A stretch of DNA of 64,000 bases from Hibiscus mutabilis (lineage: Eukaryota > Streptophyta > Magnoliopsida > Malvales > Malvaceae): assembly GCA_019671005.1 (NCBI GenBank), contig CM033732.1, positions 10,327,932 to 10,391,931 on the forward strand, written 5' to 3'. The notes under the pieces were generated by a model, which was given only the letters and a program-made list of their open reading frames with translations, was not told where the DNA came from and searched no databases. This document shows, in pieces, positions 47,019-59,449 of the stretch. Made by a program: the position numbers and the translations under genes. The first letter of the stretch is position 1. Each line of letters opens with the position of its first letter.

Positions 47019-47199
47019 TTGTTCTTGTGAAACGAAAACAAAGCAAAGATCAAAATCACTCATTTTTGTTCTACTTCCTTGTGGTTTCAGAATCACAGGT
47101 TCTTCTAGAACTTTTCGCTCTTCCTTGACCAACTCTTCAAGCTTCAATCTTCTAAATGGAGGATCCGTTGAGGAAGACAAAATCTAGAAATCATAAATT

Positions 47200-48060
47200 C
47201 GAGGTCACAAGTTCTTCCTATATAGAACTGTTCTCTCTTCTTTTGACCGGTTCCTTGGAAAAGCAAATTCTCCCTATATAGAAATTTAGCTTGTCCTCGG
47301 TAATGTCTTTGGGCTGCAAGTCTTTCTTATATAGAACTTTTTTCCTTCAACTATCAACGATGCGGGTTCTCCTTATATAGAACCTTTTGCGTCTTGGATT
47401 CTTCAAACTGAGAGTTCTCCTTATATAGAACTTCTAGTCTTAAAATCATGAGGCATTAGTGTCTCCTATATAAAACTTTTTGCTTCAAAGTTTTTTGAGT
47501 TGTAGGTTCTTCCTATATAGAACCTTTCTCTTAGAGTCATGAGTTCCTCCTATATGGAACCTCTTACTCTGAAATCTTAGGACTGCTATCTCTTCCTATA
47601 TAGAACTTTCGTCTTGGAATTTTGAAGACGTGGGTTCTTCCTATATAGAACCTTTGTCTTAAAACATGACTCCCTATTTTTTGATGGCGTGAGCACCAAG
47701 AATTCTTGATTTTTCCCAAAAGGCTGAAGAAATGGAAGTTCTCGAGATGATGCCCCGATTTCTGATCATATTGGCATCAACAACAATGAAATATCATAAT
47801 TGTGCGAGTACAAAAGACTCTTGATTCTTTGTTGGTATTTTCTTCCTCACTTGTCTGTTCGGAGATTCAGAACTTCGAGTTCTCCCTATATACGACTGTT
47901 CACACTTCCTCTTTCTGAAGCTTTTGAGCTGCAAGTTCTTCCTATATAGAACTTTTAGCTTGACCTTGGCGAATTCTTTAGGCTACAAGTTCTTCCTATA
48001 TAGAAATTTTTCACCTTCAAGTCTTGGAGCTACAAGTTCCTTCTATATTGAACCTTTCGC
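47200..48060 (-). repeat. Array of short hairpins upstream of the 3' LTR of E
   Basis: About 14 units of GTTCTTCCTATATAGAAC or variants occur, at about 47212, 47268, 47322, 47366, 47413, 47456, 47505, 47543, 47590, 47633, 47878, 47934, 47988 and 48033. GTTCT pairs with AGAAC around a TCCTATAT loop. Units are mostly 40-55 bp apart, with different spacers, and the array has the same place as the hairpin array of G1. Confidence 0.82.
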
Positions 48061-48339
48061 TTTCTCTGGGTGAATTCTCCGAGCCATAAATTCTTCGATG
48101 CTCTGATTTCTTGATAGGATACCCCCGAAACCAGAAGATTTTCATTGTTTCCCAAAAGGCTGGAGACTGAAAAAACTTGAGATAATGCCCTGATTTCTAA
48201 TAGTTTTATCATAAAATGTTATCTTGCTTTGAGACCCCTGATTTCTAATCATTTTGGCATAAAATGTTATATTGCTTTGAGACTACCAGAAGATTTTCAC
48301 TGCTTCCTTAAAAGCTGAAGACTGGAAAACTTTAAAGGA

Positions 48340-48835
48340 TGCCTAGGTTTTTTACCGTCTTAACATCAAACAGTAATCTTGACATCATGCCTGAAAGACT
48401 TATTGATGGCCTGGAGGTCTTAAAAAATGGATTAATGCCAAAATGGCTATCAAAATCCCTTATAATGATGCCCCGGTTTCTACCAGTCTTAACATCAAAA
48501 GAAGGTTAGCACCATGCCCAAAGAACTTACTGATGGCCAAAAGGTCTTAAGAAATAGATTCACACCAAAATGTCTACCAAAATCCCTTATAATAATGCCC
48601 CGGTTTCTACCAGTCTTGACATCAAAAATAAGGTTCGCATCATGCTCGAAGGACTTACTGATGGCCTGAAAGACTTAAGAAATTGATTCACGCCAAAATG
48701 GTTGCCAAAATCCCTTATAATGATGCCCCGATTTCTACCAGTCTTGACATCAAAATAAGGTTTGAATCATGCCCGAAAGACTTACTAATGGCCCGAAGGA
48801 CTTAAGATCTGGATTCACACCAATATGGGTACCAA
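48340..48835 (-). repeat. 127-bp tandem repeat in E, about four copies
   Basis: ATGCCCCGGTTTCTACCAGT begins at 48468, 48594 and 48723 (last copy CCCCGATTT), steps of 126 and 129 bp. Each unit also holds GACATCAAAA, GGACTTACTGATGGCC and GATTCACGCCAAAATGG-type phrases. The first and last units are partial. Confidence 0.85.
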
Positions 48836-49554
48836 TTGGAAATCTTCAATAAGATCTACTTCTTCAACATAAATCTGCAGACCAAACAACTGGATTCACG
48901 CCAACATGGCTACCAATAGAAATCTTCAATAAGATCTACCTCTTCAATATGAAGCTGCAGACCAAAATCTTTGGTAATCTTTAAATACCTGTTTAAAACA
49001 CACAAAATGCATCTAAATTAGCATGCCCCTAACATATGGATACCATATGATGTATGCAATGTAACACTTTTTCTTTTTTTTCTTCTTTTCTTTTCTCTTT
49101 TTTCATGTCTATTTTAAAATCCTATTCCCTGAAAGGTCATTCTTCAGATTTCTTCACTTCATTTCTTTTCAGTATGCTCTTCAATCTTCATTTCATCAAT
49201 TTTCACTTTATTAATTTTTTCTATCTCGCATTTGACTTGCGCTTTTAATCCTCTTGCGTGAGTAATTCTCTTCTTCTTCTTCTTCTTCCCATTTTGCAAA
49301 TCCTTCTTTTAGTCCCTATTCTACCCTTAGGGAGGTACTTTCATCAGTCTTCTCATTCAACATTGCCCCATTCGATCATGGGCTCAATTATTTTCTTCAT
49401 TTTTGACCCAGCACTCGAAGTCTTCATCTGCCTCAACACTGGGGCGAGCAACATGCCTTCACTCCCTGAACTCCACTTTAATCTTCTTGCAGCATCTCGG
49501 CAGGAACAACTCTATGTCCCTATGCTTTGAGTCTCATCAATAATTTTTCAAAAA

Positions 49555-50195
49555 AGGTTAATATTTTGAAAATAAATCTGGGAGAAATTACCAAACATTT
49601 TGAAAACTAGTGTTTGGGAGAAAAACTATAGATATCTTAAAAATCAAGGTCAAAAAATGCCAAACAAATTTGAAAACTAATGTTTGGAGGAAATGACAAG
49701 TATCAAAATTCGAAGAAAAATGCCAAACATTTTTTAAAACTAATGCTTGAAGGAAATGACAAATATGTAAAAGAATTGAAATTTGGAGAAAAATGCCCAA
49801 ACATTTTTGAAAACTAATGTTTGGAGGAAATAACTAATATGTAAAAGAATTGAAATTTAAATAAATGCCCAAACATTTTTTGAAAACTAATGCTTGGAGG
49901 AAATAACTAATATGTAAAAGAATTGGAATTTGAAAAAATGCCCAAACATTTTTGAAAACTAATGCTTGGAGCAAATAACTAATATGTAAAAGAATAAAAA
50001 TTTGGAGAAAAATGCCCAATTTTTTTTTAAAACTAATGTTTGGAGGAAATAACTAATATGTAAAAGAATTGAAATTTGAAAAAATGCCCAATTTTTTTTG
50101 AAAACTAATGCTTGGAGGAAATAACTAATATGTAAAAGAATTGAAATTTGAAAAAAAAAATGTCCAAACATTTTTGAAAATTAATGTTTGATCCT
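49555..50195 (-). repeat. About 72-bp tandem repeat in E, about nine copies
   Basis: The phrase AAATGCCCAAACATTTTTGA, then AAACTAATGTTTGGAGGAAA and AACTAATATGTAAAAGAATTG, recurs from 49590 to 50190. Four minus-strand ORFs with repeated HISYFLQALVFK peptides come from this array and are not genes. Confidence 0.85.
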
Positions 50196-52589
50196 AAAAT
50201 ATCAAATGCACTAGCAAATTTGTATATTTAGAAGATCTTGATTATTTTGGCGATATACGCATATGTATGGTCTCCCCTAGTCCATTTAGGCTTTTGAGAT
50301 GAGTGTCTCTCTTAATCTCACCACTCGCTATGCCCTCATCCTTCCCTTATTTTGGGTGTCGATCAGGCACTTTAAAGTTTGACGTTCCTTGAAGAAAGGT
50401 TAACCCTTATAGGCAGAATGTAATATGGAGACAAACTTATCCAACTCAGATATACACATATGATCAGAATGGTCTTTGTAGGCTTGTAATGTAGACTATG
50501 GTTCATGGCTATGAAAGAAATGATATATAGGCCCAAATAAGTGTTTGATGAAACCAATGATCATTTCTTCTTGTTGAAATATCTTCTCTGCACTTGTTAA
50601 CTGGGATGTGCTTTAATGGAAAAACTTTCCTTATTTCTTGGATCGTTCTAGACTGCCCATCTCTAGGTTTTCACCCTAGAGTTCATCTCCTCTTCTCATG
50701 TAGCTTGCATCTTGACTGAATATTGATGCATTTCTTAATGTAATCAAATCTTTAAGGCTCTTGATGTCCTTTATTGCACGTACTGACTTGGTGCTTTCAC
50801 TTTTGATTGTTTCATCCTTCTTGTTAGTAAACTTGCAATTTGACTTAGCTGTCTCTTTGATTATAAACTTTTCTTTTATTAATTTCTTCTATTATTTATC
50901 TTACCTTTGTATCTAATGTATATGTTCATTCAGTGCTTTTATTAATAAAGCATTATCTTTGTAGTATGGTCAAAACTGGGCAACTTTAATTCGTGAACAA
51001 AAATCCTCGTCCTTTTCCCCCCACGTGTGGGTGTGATCCTTGGTTTGGGTTCAAATGAAAAAAAACGATCAGGCTCAAAATGGGGTATCAAATGGATATT
51101 TTTTTATTATTTGTAAAGGGAATTGAAGGAATGCCATTCGTCATCCCATACATGGATATCAAAAGAAAGTCTTTAGGGGAGATAGAAGTTTAAGGTCAAC
51201 ACTCGATTCAAGGATCTTAAACAAAAAGTGCATGAGAAGGGAATCTCCTAAAATGGGATTTGCCTATTATCTAAACACTTGTTTTGTTCCTCTTTCGACC
51301 TAAATAGACTAGCGGATACTCGCACCACGGTGTTCAATCTTAATTGAAGGTACAATGACATAATAAAAAAGATATGTGCTTATACATGTTTTTTCATAAA
51401 TATGTGTATGTGTGTATGGGAGAACAAAAACTACCCCACAACAATGAATGAAAAGTATAAAGAATCAAATAATGCAAAAAATGCAAAATGTTTTCTAAAT
51501 AACGAAATAAAAATTTTATTATGACAAAAATAACTACATTCTAACATTTGATTTTAGAAGAATCTACAACTTATCTCATAGATTTCTTTTGCATTTTTCC
51601 CAAATGCACAGGGATCAACGGTTTTGAGTTACCTTTACCGGTAGCCATTTGCTCAAGGCTAGATGTACCATTCCCTTGGGTACAATCAGTTTATACCAAT
51701 TATGACATTGGATTTTCGAAAGGATTTATTTTTCTTTGACCATTCGTAAAAAAGGATTTTTGATGGACATTTGTATTATCCATTGTCTTAAACTTTTTTG
51801 TGTTTAAGCACGTTACGCCAACATTTTTGTCGGACTTGCCAAACTCCAACATTTTTATTATAACAAAAATAACTACAAATATCTTTACAAAATATTCCTA
51901 CTTTTTTTTGGTTTAAGTCGTAAGGATCTTCTATGCAATGTTCTCAAAAAAAGAAGCCAAAATATGGGAAATCAAAATAACATATTTACAAAAAGGTGAG
52001 AAACCCAAGCATAAGGACTTTCGAGTCATTATTAGGGCACCAACTCATTCTGGCCTTCTAGATATGGTGTAAGCTTGCCCCAATTCTTTTGTTCTCCAAT
52101 GTTCGATCTTTGGTGTTAAAATTCCCTTGTTAACCAACCTCTTGATCATAAAAGTCTATACTTCTTGGTAGAATTCCCCATGCCCCTTGAAATCTAGTGG
52201 AATGATCAAATCATAGACTAAACAAAACTACTTTGTATTGAAAGCATCTATTTTTCCTTTTTCTTGATCGAACCTATCTTCTAACTTGTCAAGTCTCGAC
52301 TTCTTTGTTTATTTCATTCTTTCTAGTATTTTATGATAAATTTCCATTAATGCTCAGGTTACTGCCATTGAACCCCACACGATTTTTTTTAAACCACAAA
52401 AGGTAATGTAATGTTGTTAAATATGCAATGAATGTGTAATGCAATGCAATACTAAAATGTAAACATGAATGTAATAAGGTATTGATTCCAAAAGTGATCC
52501 CCATAGAATAACTTTCATTGAGACCAAAAGGTTTCGTTGCATCATATATTCTTCTCCTAAGCTCCAATCCCAACTGAGTAGTCGATTGT
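50196..52589 (-). other. E interior, no coding sequence recognised
   Basis: AT-rich sequence between the tandem repeats and gag. No protease, RT, RNase H or integrase motif was found in any frame, which is the main reason to call E non-autonomous. Confidence 0.5.
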
Positions 52590-53555
52590 TGCACTAGGCT
52601 GACCCCTTATTCTGAATTCCCATTTTCTAAATTCCAAAAAAGCTTGAACTCGTCGCATGAAAGTGATGTAATTCTCAATATAGTTCTCCTGAATCTCGTG
52701 ATAATACTCGCAGCTAGCAATGACATCCAATCAACCTGGATAGGGTGGTTTAGCTTTCATCTTCCAATTATTAGTAGGGTGTTGTCATCAGAATTCGAAC
52801 CTTATCTTGAGTATTGGTTTTTCTTTCACTGTAGAATTCGAACCTTGCCTCTCGGGTGATTGCTGGATCACTGTAGAATTTGGGCTTTCCATCATCGAGG
52901 CCCAATACTCCCGTCTTGATAAGGTTTTAAACTTTACTCTTCAACATCTTGGAATCTTCGATGTTGTGACTCAAACTCTCTAAATGATAAATGTGTTTGG
53001 CTTGGCGATTGTAATCTTTTAGGTAAGGAAGCTCTTTCGACACGGAATGATTTGAGGCAATAAGGCTCTTTTCGATGCGTATTCAGAGTAGCTCAGTGTA
53101 CCTCACGGGAATCAAGATGTATTTGTTTACATCAATTGCTTCTCGGGTTTTATCTAGACCTATATTTTCATTTTTTGAGAACTCAGCTTGGATGCATCTC
53201 CTACTGATTTCTTTACACGAATCACTAAAGGGTTTAACTTGTCGTATTTATCGATGTTATCTTGCTTAGGAGTGGTATTTTGACCATCGATACCTTCATT
53301 CTGATTCTTGATTAATTTTTTTCTCAGTTCGATTAACTCCTTACCTTTAGCCATAGCATTTATTCGATTCATTATCTCGGCCATTTACTTATTCAATTCT
53401 TGAACTTCACTTTGCTCGTTACTAGCATCGGTATCGTCTACCATGTTTGACCAGGAGTCTTCAGATGGTTCCTTTTTTATCATCTCGGATCTAGCTTTAT
53501 GACCAAACCCCAGATTTCTATCTTTTACTATTTGATCAGACAACCCTTTGTCCAT
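52590..53555 (-). pseudogene. gag: Truncated Tat gag of E
   Basis: The minus-strand start MDKGLSDQIVKDRNLGFGHK is at 53555, then SEMIKKEPSEDSWSNMVDDT, a stop, and MAEIMNRINAMAKGKELIEL with a charged helix. Farther on CEYYHEIQENYIENYITFMR matches the knuckle region CEYYADILGHSIENC of G1 gag but has lost the His and last Cys. The capsid core seen in G1 is absent. Multiple stops. Confidence 0.68.
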
Positions 53556-53932
53556 TATGAAGGATTTCTAATTTTTGGGCAACTACTTGCGAATCGATAC
53601 ACTATGACTGTATGAAGATGCGAAAATGCAAAAAGAAAACAAAAACAAGACATAAAAAGAAACAAGTTAGTGCCGAATAAAAATATGTAAATGAAGAAAT
53701 AAGACAGAAAATTAAATAAAGCATCGAATAAAACAACCATATTTAAAATCTAAAACACCTAGGGTATCCACATGGATCTAATAGGGTGGGCTTTCTATGT
53801 TCTCTACATGTAGTTTTGGTGCTAAAAGGTACCCGTATTGTCATTGGTGTCCCCTATTAAGGGTAGCAAGGCTCTCAGTCATCACCCATTATAGGCTCAT
53901 CTCAACCATGTTCAATTCAGGGGGACCCATTC

Positions 53933-56900
53933 TGTAACGCCTTAGTTTTGGGCCTATGAGGTTCCTAAGTGGTTTAGACGGTCTGTTGGATTGGATTAAA
54001 TGAATCAAGTTAGTTTCGGGATTTAATTCGAAATAGATATTTTCGGATGAGATAAAAATATGGAAAAATAATCTAAAATCATTATTTAATATATAAATGA
54101 TTTTGGTGAATTCAATTTTGGAAAAAGGAATTTCTAAATTGGACATTTTGGCTAGTGACCAAAATGTAAAGTTTTAAAACTATTTTTAGTGATTGTTTTG
54201 TAAAAAGGTCAAAACTTTGAATCTTTATGGATCTATTTACCCAAAGTCTAATATCAGACTTTGTCCCTTAATTGATTATTTGAAATGATTTTAAAGTAAT
54301 ATAAAAAGGCTTGGAGAATTAATTGGTAATTAAAAGATTAAAAACAATTTGACGTAACTAATTTTTCATCAAAAGCTTTTCTTTCAAATTCTCTCCAGCC
54401 AAACACTTTTTCCACTTCAACTTTCTCAGGTAAACTCAAGATTTCAACATTCTTTTGATTGCAAATTAAACTTTAATGGTTTTCTAATAAACCTATTTAA
54501 TTTGATTTTGTTTTCTTAAGAAAATTCATCAAATTAAGGGGAAAGATAGCCATTAGAGGCGAGGTTCATTCTACTCCTCTAATACAAGTTTCTTTATTGA
54601 AATTCCCAAGTTATTGATCCTTTACTTATGATTTCTAACTTGATTTGATGATTTAATTATGGAAATTGTTTTAATCAAGGGTTAATTGATTATATTGGTG
54701 GATTTTCATATAGGTTCTTTTTTCTGAGTTCTTGATTGATTATAATCATAAATTTGATGTTAAATAATGTTAATAAGTGGGTTTTAACATTGGAATCCTG
54801 AAACTATGTGAATCTATAATTTTCTAGGTTGCTAGTTATGAGTTTTTGAGGAGTTGTGGAGCTTTATTGAATGATGGAGGTATAAGGATGTTATTGTTGT
54901 GTTTTTAGATGTTAATTGATGTTAATTTTTGGGTTAAAATGCTATATTGTGGCTGGGTTAAGTTTGTAAGATGTTTGATGTTGATTTTGGTTGTTGTGGA
55001 GTGGAATTGAGTAGTGGATGTCGAGGTTTTGTGTTGTTATGTTGTTGAAAGCATTTTGATGCATTGAATCCTCTGTTTTTGTGTGGATAAAATAGGAGAG
55101 GTTGGTCCTCAAGCTTGAACGATCGTTTCGAAAGCTTTGGAGGCGTGGTTGCTGTATCGGCAAGCGAGGCTTTGCGTATCAGTGAGTGAGAACGTGATTT
55201 ACAACTTTTCAAAGGTTTGAAAGTTGTGTTTGGGAGTTTAGATCGAGCTTGAAATGATGGTATAAGCTTGGAAGTAAGTAAAGGATGAATTATCTCTTGA
55301 ACTCCGTTTGGCAAATATATTTTATGCACTTGTTTTAATATATTGATTACTCACTGTTTATGCATGATTTGAGCATGGTTTAATGCTGGAAAATGATTAT
55401 GAAATGATGTTGATGCATTTGGAAGTAATGCATGATTTGATAATGTTTTGAACACTGGTAGTTCTTGGCTGAAAGTATTGAGAAAATGGTTTTGATTGAT
55501 GCATATGAAAACAATGAGTTAATGTTAATGAAATGGATTATATTGGCAAGTGATGGTTTTAAATGTTACAGAAATATTATCGGATATAATTGGCCGGCCA
55601 TAGGATTTAAAGTGCACTATAATAAGTCACCCATGGTTCGTAGAGGTGATATGTTGAAAGTATTTACTCCGACCATATGAACCCCAATATTGTTGAGGTA
55701 ATACTTTAATGGCTTTTACTCCGACTGTGACCGTAGAGGTGATACATTGAAGGCGTTTACTCTAAATTGGAGGATGAGCCGTGGTAGTGTAGAGGTAATG
55801 CTTGTGTTGCATTTACTCTATGCCATTGGGCTGTTAAGTGATTGGGATATCACTTGGGAAATTTGTGTATCCGATGTGGTTTGATGAAAGAAATGAGATA
55901 GAGAATGGATCATTTGTATACCAATATAATGAATTGATGTATCATGTTGATGTATTGTTGTATAATGTGATTTATACACGTGAATACTCTTTAAGCTTTG
56001 CATATGGGATGTTATGCACGGGAAAGCTTAAATTGAGGGTTGCATATGGGATTATGCTGTAGAATCCATGATACATGTTGCATATGGTTTAATATGTTGT
56101 TTTGTAAATGTTAAGTGCATGATTTTGTTAAGGCATGATGTTGAAATGATGATTTAAAAAGTGTTTTGGAAAATGGTTAACAAAAGAATGGTTAAACAAT
56201 TTAAAATGCATTGATGGTCGTTGTTTTTTGAGCATTCCTCACTAAGCCTAGTGTGATTACGCTCTATTTTCTATCAATGCAGAGACTTAAAGGTTGTGGG
56301 CAGCAAAGAAGTAAGGAAAGGAATTCCAAGAACTTGTTTTCAAAGTATGGTTTGAAACGTTTAATAGTAGTAATAAGGGCAATGTGCCAAATGTTTTTTG
56401 GGGAGGGTTTTTGGTGAACTCCATGTTGTTGCAAGTTGTAATTGTTGTTTTGGACTTGTAAGTAGTTTAAAGTGCTTGAGATGTGGTTGGATTTGTGTTT
56501 TGGATGTTGACTAGGGAGCATGCCTATAGACTTTGTGTTTGATTGTGCTAGACTTGCTAGGCTTGCTAAGATGCTAGTATATTGATGTTCAAGCATGTTT
56601 CTGGTGTTATATGTTGATTAGAAATGTGTTAAGGTTGTTTAGAGTGAGTCAAAGTGTCATATATTGGACCTAGATGTCATTACAGGCCTGTGCGTACCGG
56701 TACGAGTACCCAAGGATTGGTACGCGGGGTCCTAATCAGGCTCATTTCATTGAAATGAGGCATAGGGTATCGGTACGCTTAGCCACCGCATCAGTATGCC
56801 TTAAGGAAAATTATATGCTGGTGTCGGTACACGGGTTGGCGTATCGAAACGATCCCTTCAATTTTAACTATCGTATCGATACGCGGGGTACCGTACAGGT

Positions 56901-57476
56901 ATGGGCTTTAGCTACTGGAATTCTGAGTTTTGAAACAATAAAGAGGGGACAGTACAGGGTCAACACACCGTATCAATACAATTATACGTTTATCAGTACG
57001 AGAAGCCGTTTTGTTAGTTAGGCTGTATCGATACGGGCTTGCCGTATCGGTTCGCCCTGTTGAATTTGTGTTGATATGTTTTCTAAAATTTGGAAATCTT
57101 GCGATTTAGTCCCCGATAGTTATGAATGCAATTGAATGAGTTTAGATGACCATTTTGAGATGGAATTTAATATGCTAGCGTGAAAATGGATTAACTAAGG
57201 TTGGGTAATCTTAAGTGTGTTAAAGACCCTATAATTTCCTGAAATTATGTTTTGGTCCCTGATGTGAAATGTCGAGCAAATGAACCTTGTTTCTTAATTT
57301 GAATTTAATGTGACATTTCCGTTGAAACATATTCACTTAGGATAAAAATAACATGCATCTAGACAAGATAAAAAGGAAAAAATAGACCGGTTTAGGTTTT
57401 AGCTAGGGTTTGCTTCGGCAAACCTAATGTGATCATTTTAGTTCAGTTTCGGCTAGGCTGGGCTAAAGGGGTTACA
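53933..57476 (+). mobile_element. Solo LTR A1 (gypsy-like), 3544 bp
   Basis: It starts TGTAACGCCTTAG and ends AAGGGGTTACA. Perfect target duplications CATTC are at 53928-53932 and 57477-57481. There is no primer site, polypurine tract or pol. It is the same family as A2: shared GGCAAGCGAGGC near 55160, GTTTGCTTCGGCAAACCTAA near 57408, and a similar position of the palindrome array near the 3' end. It lies in the leader of E. Confidence 0.87.
56694..57053. repeat. Phased GTAYCGRTAC array in solo LTR A1
   Basis: Pairs start at 56694/56714, 56767/56788, 56821/56841, 56873/56893, 56970/56990 (with GGGACAGTAC at 56946) and 57025/57044. Steps within pairs are 19-21 bp. GCTACTGGAATTCTG follows the fourth pair. 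Confidence 0.85.
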
Positions 57477-57764
57477 CATTCCTCTATGCATATACGAGAA
57501 AACAATATTCCCACGAAAACATAGAGTAGTAGAGCCCCGAAGGTACTTTCTAGGTCCATACGGAGGAACAATATCCCCTCGAAAGCAATAGCATTTTCCC
57601 CTCACTTAGACAAATGAGTTTATATGTCCAATTTTAAGTGCATCAAAATAAACTCGCATTTATTAACAAATATTAGTTTAATCGTCACTTTAAACCGCAA
57701 CTTATGATATTAGTAAAGTAGTAAAATTTTTGGCTTAACTCCTTTTTGTTTTGAAAAAAAAACA

Positions 57765-57783
57765 GTCCCTAGTGAAGTCGCCA
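57765..57783 (-). other. Primer binding site candidate of E
   Basis: The minus strand reads TGGCGACTTCACTAGGGAC three bases after the 5' LTR. A TGGCGACT start is typical of Tat elements. I do not assign the tRNA. Confidence 0.65.
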
Positions 57784-57786
57784 TAC

Positions 57787-58880
57787 TGTAGCGACTTTTT
57801 TCACGTCGTTATGAAAATAATAAATTATATTAAAGGGGTCCAACTTTTATTTGAAAAATATTTAAAAGGATAATTTGAGGAAAACTCAAATTTTTGAAAA
57901 ACTTGGAGTCACCACTGGCCACTTTGGTAGGCCGGGCACCATTAAAACAAAACCAGAGATTCTTAAAAAATTTAGGTTCGAGAGTTGATTACAGATGGGT
58001 AAGGATTAACACCCCCACACCACCCAAAAATGGTACCTAATAATTACCACTTTATTAATATTAAATTTTACGAGTTAAAGTGACGATTAAATTAAAATTC
58101 GGTTATATGTGCGAGTAAATTTTAAAAGGGCTCCAATGTTCGAGGAATAAAAAAAACTACCATCTACACCTCGGACTGGTAGCCAAGTTTATCATCAAAA
58201 AAGGAAGATCTGTATTAACTATTAATAACCCGAATATAATATAATAACATGGCATGACAAAGGTACGTATATTAAACATGAACGACAAAACCATACGAGA
58301 ATTAAATATATTATGATATCCAAATCATATATTAAATCTAATACAATATACAAAATATAAAAATACATGCCAATAATTAAAAAACATAATCAACAAAATT
58401 ATATATTACCCTATATTTAAACCAACATTAAAATAAATACAAAGACAAGGATCGAATTCTACCCCACTCGAAGCTTGGATGAAAACTTTGACCGACCCCC
58501 TTCAAGATCTTTGCGCCATCTCGTCATGGCCCAAAAATAAACTCGATCGAACCATAAAATGACCTCCGATCGAATGTTGGATCAAACCAGCTGAGGCCGA
58601 GATCACTGCTCTTAGCCCCTTGCAAGCCGAGAGCACTGCTCTCTTTTTAGCTTGTCGCTCGGGCTTCCCTTTGCCTGCCCCCCACCAACTATTTATAGCC
58701 AATTGGTGGGGACGTGGCTCAATGTGAGCCACGCTCACTTTTTTCCTTTTTTAAAATTATTATATATGTTACGTTTATTTTTTATTATTATATTTTTGAC
58801 TTTGTTTTATTTTATATTAATAATATTACTATTAAAATAATACTAATAATGCTAAAACACTGACAAAAATAGTGATTACA
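57787..58880 (-). mobile_element. 5' LTR of E (1094 bp)
   Basis: On the minus strand it runs from TGTAATCACTATTTTTGTCA to GAAAAAAGTCGCTACA. It is closely similar to the 3' LTR but with an extra segment at about 58105-58220 (ACCTCGGACTGGTAGCCAAG region). TATAAATA lies at 58690-58697 behind a CCAATTGG motif. Confidence 0.85.
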
Positions 58881-59361
58881 CTCTGGGATCATCTCTCTAA
58901 ATCCTTTAAGCTCATTCACTATGACGAAGAACCGATCGAACATAGCTTTGATGTCTTCTTTCGGGGTCCATCTTGAATTTCTCTTAGTTGAGGTTGAGAA
59001 GTCCTACCTTGGTCGCATTCACCTCGTTAGTTCCTTCATATGTGACGTCAAGCTTGACCCATACTTTCTTGGCATCTTCACAAGAAGAGACTTTGGAATA
59101 CATTTCCAGACCAAGAGCAAATAACAGAACATGCAAGGCCTTGGAGTTGAGTTGTATTTCTCTCCTTTCTTGATCACTTCATTCATTCCTATCCTTGAGG
59201 ACAAGAATGCATCCAACCTACTTTTGTGGTAGATTAAGGCCATCTTCAATGATCTTTCAAAGCTTATAATCAATGAATTGAATGAAGATCATCATTCTAT
59301 TCTTCCAATAAGAATAGTCGGCAACATTGAAGAAAAGAGGCTTGATGATGGATTGCGTCAT
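58881..59361 (-). pseudogene. gag: C2 gag, 5' part
   Basis: The minus strand starts MTQSIIKPLFFNVADYSY with the ATG at 59361, followed by KNRMMIFIQFIDYKL and the UBN2 block running to the E insertion at 58881-58885 (CTCTG). Sequence order and reading agree with C3 (62455 leftward). The primer site lies about 75 bp upstream. Confidence 0.78.
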
Positions 59362-59449
59362 AAGCTCTAATTAATGTAGAAAGGTTGAGCACTTCAAGGA
59401 TCGACTCTAGGATGTTAATCCAATGTAGAGACAAAGCTCTAATACCAAT

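Larger units (their letters stand above)
46006..58880 (-). mobile_element. E: non-autonomous Tat-like element, interrupted by A1
   Basis: Minus-strand element with a 5' LTR at 57787-58880, primer site, partial gag at 52590-53555, about 5.5 kb of repeat-rich non-coding sequence, polypurine tract, and a 3' LTR at 46006-47003. It inserted into C2 gag. The target duplication is CTCTG on the right and CTTCG on the left, and the uninterrupted C3 sequence at 61975-61985 (TCCTCTGGGATC) shows CTCTG was original. There is no RT or integrase, so it depended on another Tat element. Solo LTR A1 sits in its leader. Confidence 0.83.

Noticed and set aside
47200..48060. CRISPR-like regularly spaced repeats
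   Set aside because: Units are imperfect 18-mers with variable 25-40-bp spacers inside a plant retrotransposon; there are no cas genes and the sequence is eukaryotic.
49258..49530. Plus-strand ORF starting MSNSLLLLLLP that looks like a signal peptide
   Set aside because: The leucine run comes from a CTT repeat in the E non-coding region, and it lies antisense to the element with no further support.
49588..50171. Minus-strand ORFs with repeated leucine/phenylalanine peptides
   Set aside because: Produced by the 72-bp tandem repeat; no homology and no consistent frame.
53933..57476. A1 (and A2, A3) as complete small LTR elements
   Set aside because: Target duplications flank a single LTR-like unit; no internal primer site, polypurine tract or second LTR, so they are solo LTRs.
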